64,000 nt of DNA, taken from NCBI GenBank assembly GCA_030018265.1, contig JASEFX010000005.1:44556-108555 (forward strand), written 5' to 3'. Both the position numbers and the translations under genes were made by a program. The notes under the pieces are model-generated. The model searched no databases, was not told the DNA's origin, and saw only the letters and a list, made by a program, of their open reading frames with translations. Position 1 is the first letter of the stretch, and each line of letters starts with the position of its first letter. This DNA comes from Candidatus Saccharicenans sp. (lineage in GTDB: Bacteria; Acidobacteriota; Aminicenantia; Aminicenantales; Saccharicenantaceae). Below, in pieces: positions 61,518-64,000 of the stretch.

Positions 61518-63041
61518 ATGTTCGAGGAAAGAAAAATAGCCATAACAAAACACGCGCTCGTTTTAATCCTTATATTTTTGCCCGTCCTGATCATTTTTGC
61601 TCTGTTGCCAGCGAAGCTTTACAGCCAGGAAAATGTTCGTTTTGAAGACCATTTCCTCAACCGGGCGATGCGGATCAACCTCTATATGATTGGCGATGCC
61701 AGAGAGGAACAGATAATAATTCACAGCATCTACCAGGAGCCAATCTGGCCGGAAAGCCACCATAATCTGACCAATCCGTTCAACTATGGGCGCTATTTTA
61801 TCAAAGTGTATGAAGTGGCCAGCAACAAATTGATTTACGCCAGAGGGTTCGACTGTCAGTTTGGAGAATACCGCACGACCACGCCGGCGCTTAACGGAGT
61901 GAAAAAAGTTTTTCAGCGGGCGGTGCGCATCCCCTGGCCCCGGCGCAAAATCAACCTGGTGATTGAGGCCAGAGACCGGAAAAATTTACTACACCCGCTT
62001 CTGGTGGAAACGATCGACCCGGAAGATTATCATCTCCTGAAAGAATCCAGTCCTGGCACAGACTGCGCCTTTGAAGTCCTGAAAAACGGCCCGCCCGAGG
62101 AGAAAGTTGACCTGGTTTTCATTTCTGAAGGTTACACCACTGAAGAAAAAGAAAAATTTGAAAAGGATGTCAGACGTTTTACCGGCTACCTATTTGAAGT
62201 TGAGCCGTTCAAAAGTCATCAGGACAGATTCAACATCTACGGCCTTTTCCGTCCATCGGCTGAAAGCGGTTCTGATGAACCGAGGCAGAAAGTTTACCGA
62301 AACACCGCGCTTAAAGCTTCTTTTAACGCTTTTGACCTTGACCGCTATCTGCTGACGGAAGAGGGATTTCTTCTGAGAGAAATCGCCGCTCAGGTGCCCT
62401 ACGATACGATCGTGGTGCTGGTCAACAGCAAAAGGTACGGCGGCGGTGGCATATATAACGACTACTGCATCACCACCGTTGACCACCAGGCAAGTAAGAG
62501 TGTCTTCCTGCACGAATTCGGCCACTCCTTTGCCGGACTGGCTGATGAATACTACACTGCGGAAGTGGCTTACAACGAATTCTATCCGGCCGGAATTGAA
62601 CCGCTCGAGCCGAACATCACTGCCCTCCTCGACCCGGTAAACATCAAATGGAAGGACCTGCTCTCACCCGGAATAGCTCTTCCCACTGAATACGGCAAGG
62701 AAGAAATGGAAAAACTCCAGGCAGAAAGAAGGGCAAATTTCCAGGAGATGAACCGCGCGGTGGAAGAAGCTAGAAAGAAAAAACTGAAGGAAGCGGATAT
62801 CAAAAAAATCCAGACCAGATTCTTAGAGAAGGACAGAGCCCTGCAGGAAAAAACCCAGCAGGTCCGCGAAAAGTACAGACACCTTGAGGATAAAGTGGGA
62901 GCATTTGAGGGAGCCGGCTATGCTTCGAAGGGCCTCTACCGTCCGATGATGTACTGTCTGATGATTTCCAGCCCGAAAATGGAATTCTGCCTGGTGTGTC
63001 AGAGAGCCATCAAGCAGATGATTGATTATTACAGCTTATAA
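61518..63041 (+). CDS. Exported M64-family metallopeptidase (IgA peptidase type)
   Basis: The 507-residue protein has a signal anchor (ALVLILIFLPVLIIFALLPA), a beta-sandwich-like N-domain (about 45-165) and an M64 catalytic domain (about 190-500) with HEFGHSFAGLADEY, the HExxHxxxxxxD/E zinc motif, and DYCITTVDH before it. A charged helical insertion lies at about 390-455. Family members cleave extracellular proteins, classically IgA. GGGAGGAAAAA precedes the ATG. It is the last gene of the secretome region. Confidence 0.9.
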   Translation: MFEERKIAITKHALVLILIFLPVLIIFALLPAKLYSQENVRFEDHFLNRAMRINLYMIGDAREEQIIIHSIYQEPIWPESHHNLTNPFNYGRYFIKVYEVASNKLIYARGFDCQFGEYRTTTPALNGVKKVFQRAVRIPWPRRKINLVIEARDRKNLLHPLLVETIDPEDYHLLKESSPGTDCAFEVLKNGPPEEKVDLVFISEGYTTEEKEKFEKDVRRFTGYLFEVEPFKSHQDRFNIYGLFRPSAESGSDEPRQKVYRNTALKASFNAFDLDRYLLTEEGFLLREIAAQVPYDTIVVLVNSKRYGGGGIYNDYCITTVDHQASKSVFLHEFGHSFAGLADEYYTAEVAYNEFYPAGIEPLEPNITALLDPVNIKWKDLLSPGIALPTEYGKEEMEKLQAERRANFQEMNRAVEEARKKKLKEADIKKIQTRFLEKDRALQEKTQQVREKYRHLEDKVGAFEGAGYASKGLYRPMMYCLMISSPKMEFCLVCQRAIKQMIDYYSL

Positions 63042-63106
63042 GTATTCGTAGCCGGACTGATTCTGGCACAGAGAAAAAGCTAAGAGAACCTGTGGAGTGG
63101 CATTTC

Positions 63107-63131
63107 GACTTCTTCTGGAGTCTCTTTTTTT
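63107..63131 (+). terminator. Intrinsic terminator of the M64 peptidase gene
   Basis: GACTTC, loop TTCT and GGAGTC (six pairs with one G-T) are followed by TCTTTTTTT. It is short but has a good T-tract, and lies 66 bases after the stop codon. Confidence 0.6.
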
Positions 63132-63269
63132 GTCTTATTTTCAGCATTTCTCCGAACAAATTACAGAGCTATTTCTTCTGTCCGGAACTGAAGATTTAGC
63201 TTGAGACGCACCGGTTGATAGGCTGGCTTAAACAGGTCCCCGGACGAGATTTGAAAATTAAACTGGCTC

Positions 63270-63320
63270 TTGACAAATATTAGAATAAATATTACATTAT
63301 AATTGGTCTAAATTTATAAT
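63270..63320 (+). promoter_or_regulatory. Promoter/operator of the Fur-family gene with PerR-like half-sites
   Basis: TTGACA (63270-63275), a 17-base spacer and TACATT (63293-63298) form a promoter. Two TTATAAT heptamers (63297-63303 and 63314-63320) overlap and follow it; that is the PerR half-site sequence, here in direct orientation. The arrangement suggests autoregulation by the downstream regulator. Confidence 0.5.
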
Positions 63321-63345
63321 GAATATAATTTCGAAGAGAATGACG

Positions 63346-63795
63346 ATGGAAAAAAGAAAACGCTGGAGCCTGGAAGACGTTCACCAGTATCTTAGTGAGC
63401 ACGATATCAGAATATCTCTTTATCGTCTTAAGATATTCGAATACCTGATCAACGAAAGAACACATCCGACAGCCGAAGAAATCTACAATAAGCTTAAAAA
63501 AGAAATCCCTTCGCTCTCGCCAGCCACCGTCTACAACACCCTGAGATTTTTTTTAGAGAAAAAAATCGTCCAGCTGGTCAACGTGGAAAAGAATGAAGCC
63601 CGTTACGACGCCACCCTTTCTTGGCACGGGCATCTCAAATGCCTCTCCTGCGGCCGCGTTTTCGACATCCACATAGAAAATCTGAAGCTGAGCGGTCTGG
63701 AAGGGTTTCAGGTTTACGAAAAACATCTTGACCTCAGGGGTTTATGCCCCGGGTGCGCAAAAATAAAAAATATTAAGGAGGTAGAATATGACTAA
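63346..63795 (+). CDS. Fur-family transcriptional regulator (PerR-like)
   Basis: The protein is 149 residues from the ATG at 63346, which has GAAGAG seven bases upstream; an ATG at 63319 would lie over the operator. It has a winged-helix domain ([33 protein letters not shown]) and a C-terminal metal domain with CLSCG and CPGC zinc cysteines and HGHLKC. The PerR-like histidines are consistent with peroxide sensing. Its 3' end overlaps desulfoferrodoxin by eight bases, so it likely controls that gene. Confidence 0.9.
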   Translation: MEKRKRWSLEDVHQYLSEHDIRISLYRLKIFEYLINERTHPTAEEIYNKLKKEIPSLSPATVYNTLRFFLEKKIVQLVNVEKNEARYDATLSWHGHLKCLSCGRVFDIHIENLKLSGLEGFQVYEKHLDLRGLCPGCAKIKNIKEVEYD

Positions 63796-64000
63796 AAAAT
63801 ACGGTATCTACAAATGTCTCAAATGCGGCAATATCGTGGAAGTTCTCCACGAAGGAGCGGGCACCCTGGTCTGCTGCGGCCAGGACATGGTCTTCCTTGA
63901 AGCCCGAACCGCCGACACCAGCCAGGAAAAGCACGTGCCTTACATCGAAAAGGTCAGCAGCGGTTATCTGGTAAAGGTCGGGCAGAACGTGGCCCACCCG
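63788..64000 (+). CDS. dfx: Desulfoferrodoxin / superoxide reductase (5' part; runs off the window)
   Basis: The open frame (71 codons) begins at the ATG preceded by AAGGAGG and continues past the window end. It has the N-terminal FeS4 site [12 protein letters not shown] with the adjacent CC pair in LVCCGQDM, and the start of the SOR catalytic domain KHVPYIEK and VGQNVAHP. It detoxifies superoxide in anaerobes by reduction. It overlaps the Fur-family gene, indicating a shared operon. Confidence 0.94.
   Translation, partial: MTKKYGIYKCLKCGNIVEVLHEGAGTLVCCGQDMVFLEARTADTSQEKHVPYIEKVSSGYLVKVGQNVAHP

Overview
The window is a gene-dense, roughly half-GC bacterial chromosome segment with about 60 protein-coding genes, one tRNA, and no rRNA, insertion sequence, prophage or CRISPR array that I can see. 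The gene content fits an anaerobic, fermentative, protein- and sugar-degrading bacterium of the Acidobacteriota/Candidatus Aminicenantota type. It has a four-subunit 2-oxoacid:ferredoxin oxidoreductase, a giant CoA-dehydratase-type activase, a superoxide reductase next to a Fur/PerR regulator, sigma-54 control of glutamate dehydrogenase, and large secreted BNR/sortilin-like and M14/M64 proteins. The lineage is an inference from gene content; no marker gene was compared against a database.

Layout. 1-5.3 kb: 3' end of pfkA, the 1398-residue activase, and a DUF1614 membrane protein. 5.4-13.7 kb: gltX-hutU leftward, a GAF-GGDEF-PilZ protein rightward, a coiled-coil protein leftward and an HD-GYP protein rightward, so two cyclic-di-GMP enzymes lie within 5 kb. 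13.7-18.1 kb: a leftward translation cluster (unknown gene, rpmE, prfA, prmC) with rsmD and a secreted protein. 18.2-24.4 kb: thiC with a TIM-barrel partner, then the oxidoreductase subunits in the order gamma-delta-alpha-beta, then a TlpA-type thioredoxin. 24.4-31.7 kb: fabH, then an outer-membrane barrel/M14 carboxypeptidase/coiled-coil operon, then queH-hypF.

31.7-36.4 kb: leftward genes for a zinc-ribbon membrane protein, an M50 protease, a YfhL-type ferredoxin, a TPR membrane protein and a protein with a degenerate PD-(D/E)XK-like domain, then tRNA-Arg(CCT). 36.5-42.8 kb: fpg leftward, two small membrane proteins, and gatB-ftsE-ftsX-rodZ-recO rightward. 42.9-48.1 kb: a Cache-PAS histidine kinase, an NtrC-type regulator, a perfect 32-bp palindrome, a sigma-54 promoter, a small lysine-rich protein, gdhA and a terminator, forming a self-contained regulatory circuit. 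48.1-63.1 kb: mostly exported or membrane proteins (TM2 protein, phosphoesterase, two BNR-propeller proteins, a PlsY-like/CTP-kinase-like fusion, a flavodoxin, a DUF6067 glycosidase-like protein, an M64 peptidase). The right edge holds a Fur-family regulator overlapping desulfoferrodoxin.

Regulatory signals are unusually readable. Several genes have near-consensus -35/-10 promoters with 17-18 bp spacers. In two cases (queH and fpg) the -10 hexamer lies exactly six bases before the ATG with no Shine-Dalgarno sequence, suggesting leaderless mRNAs. The strongest candidates for new biology are the sigma-54/palindrome/small-protein/gdhA unit, the PlsY-kinase fusion with altered motif residues, and the degenerate nuclease-like protein. 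I do not see an obvious defence island or mobile system.
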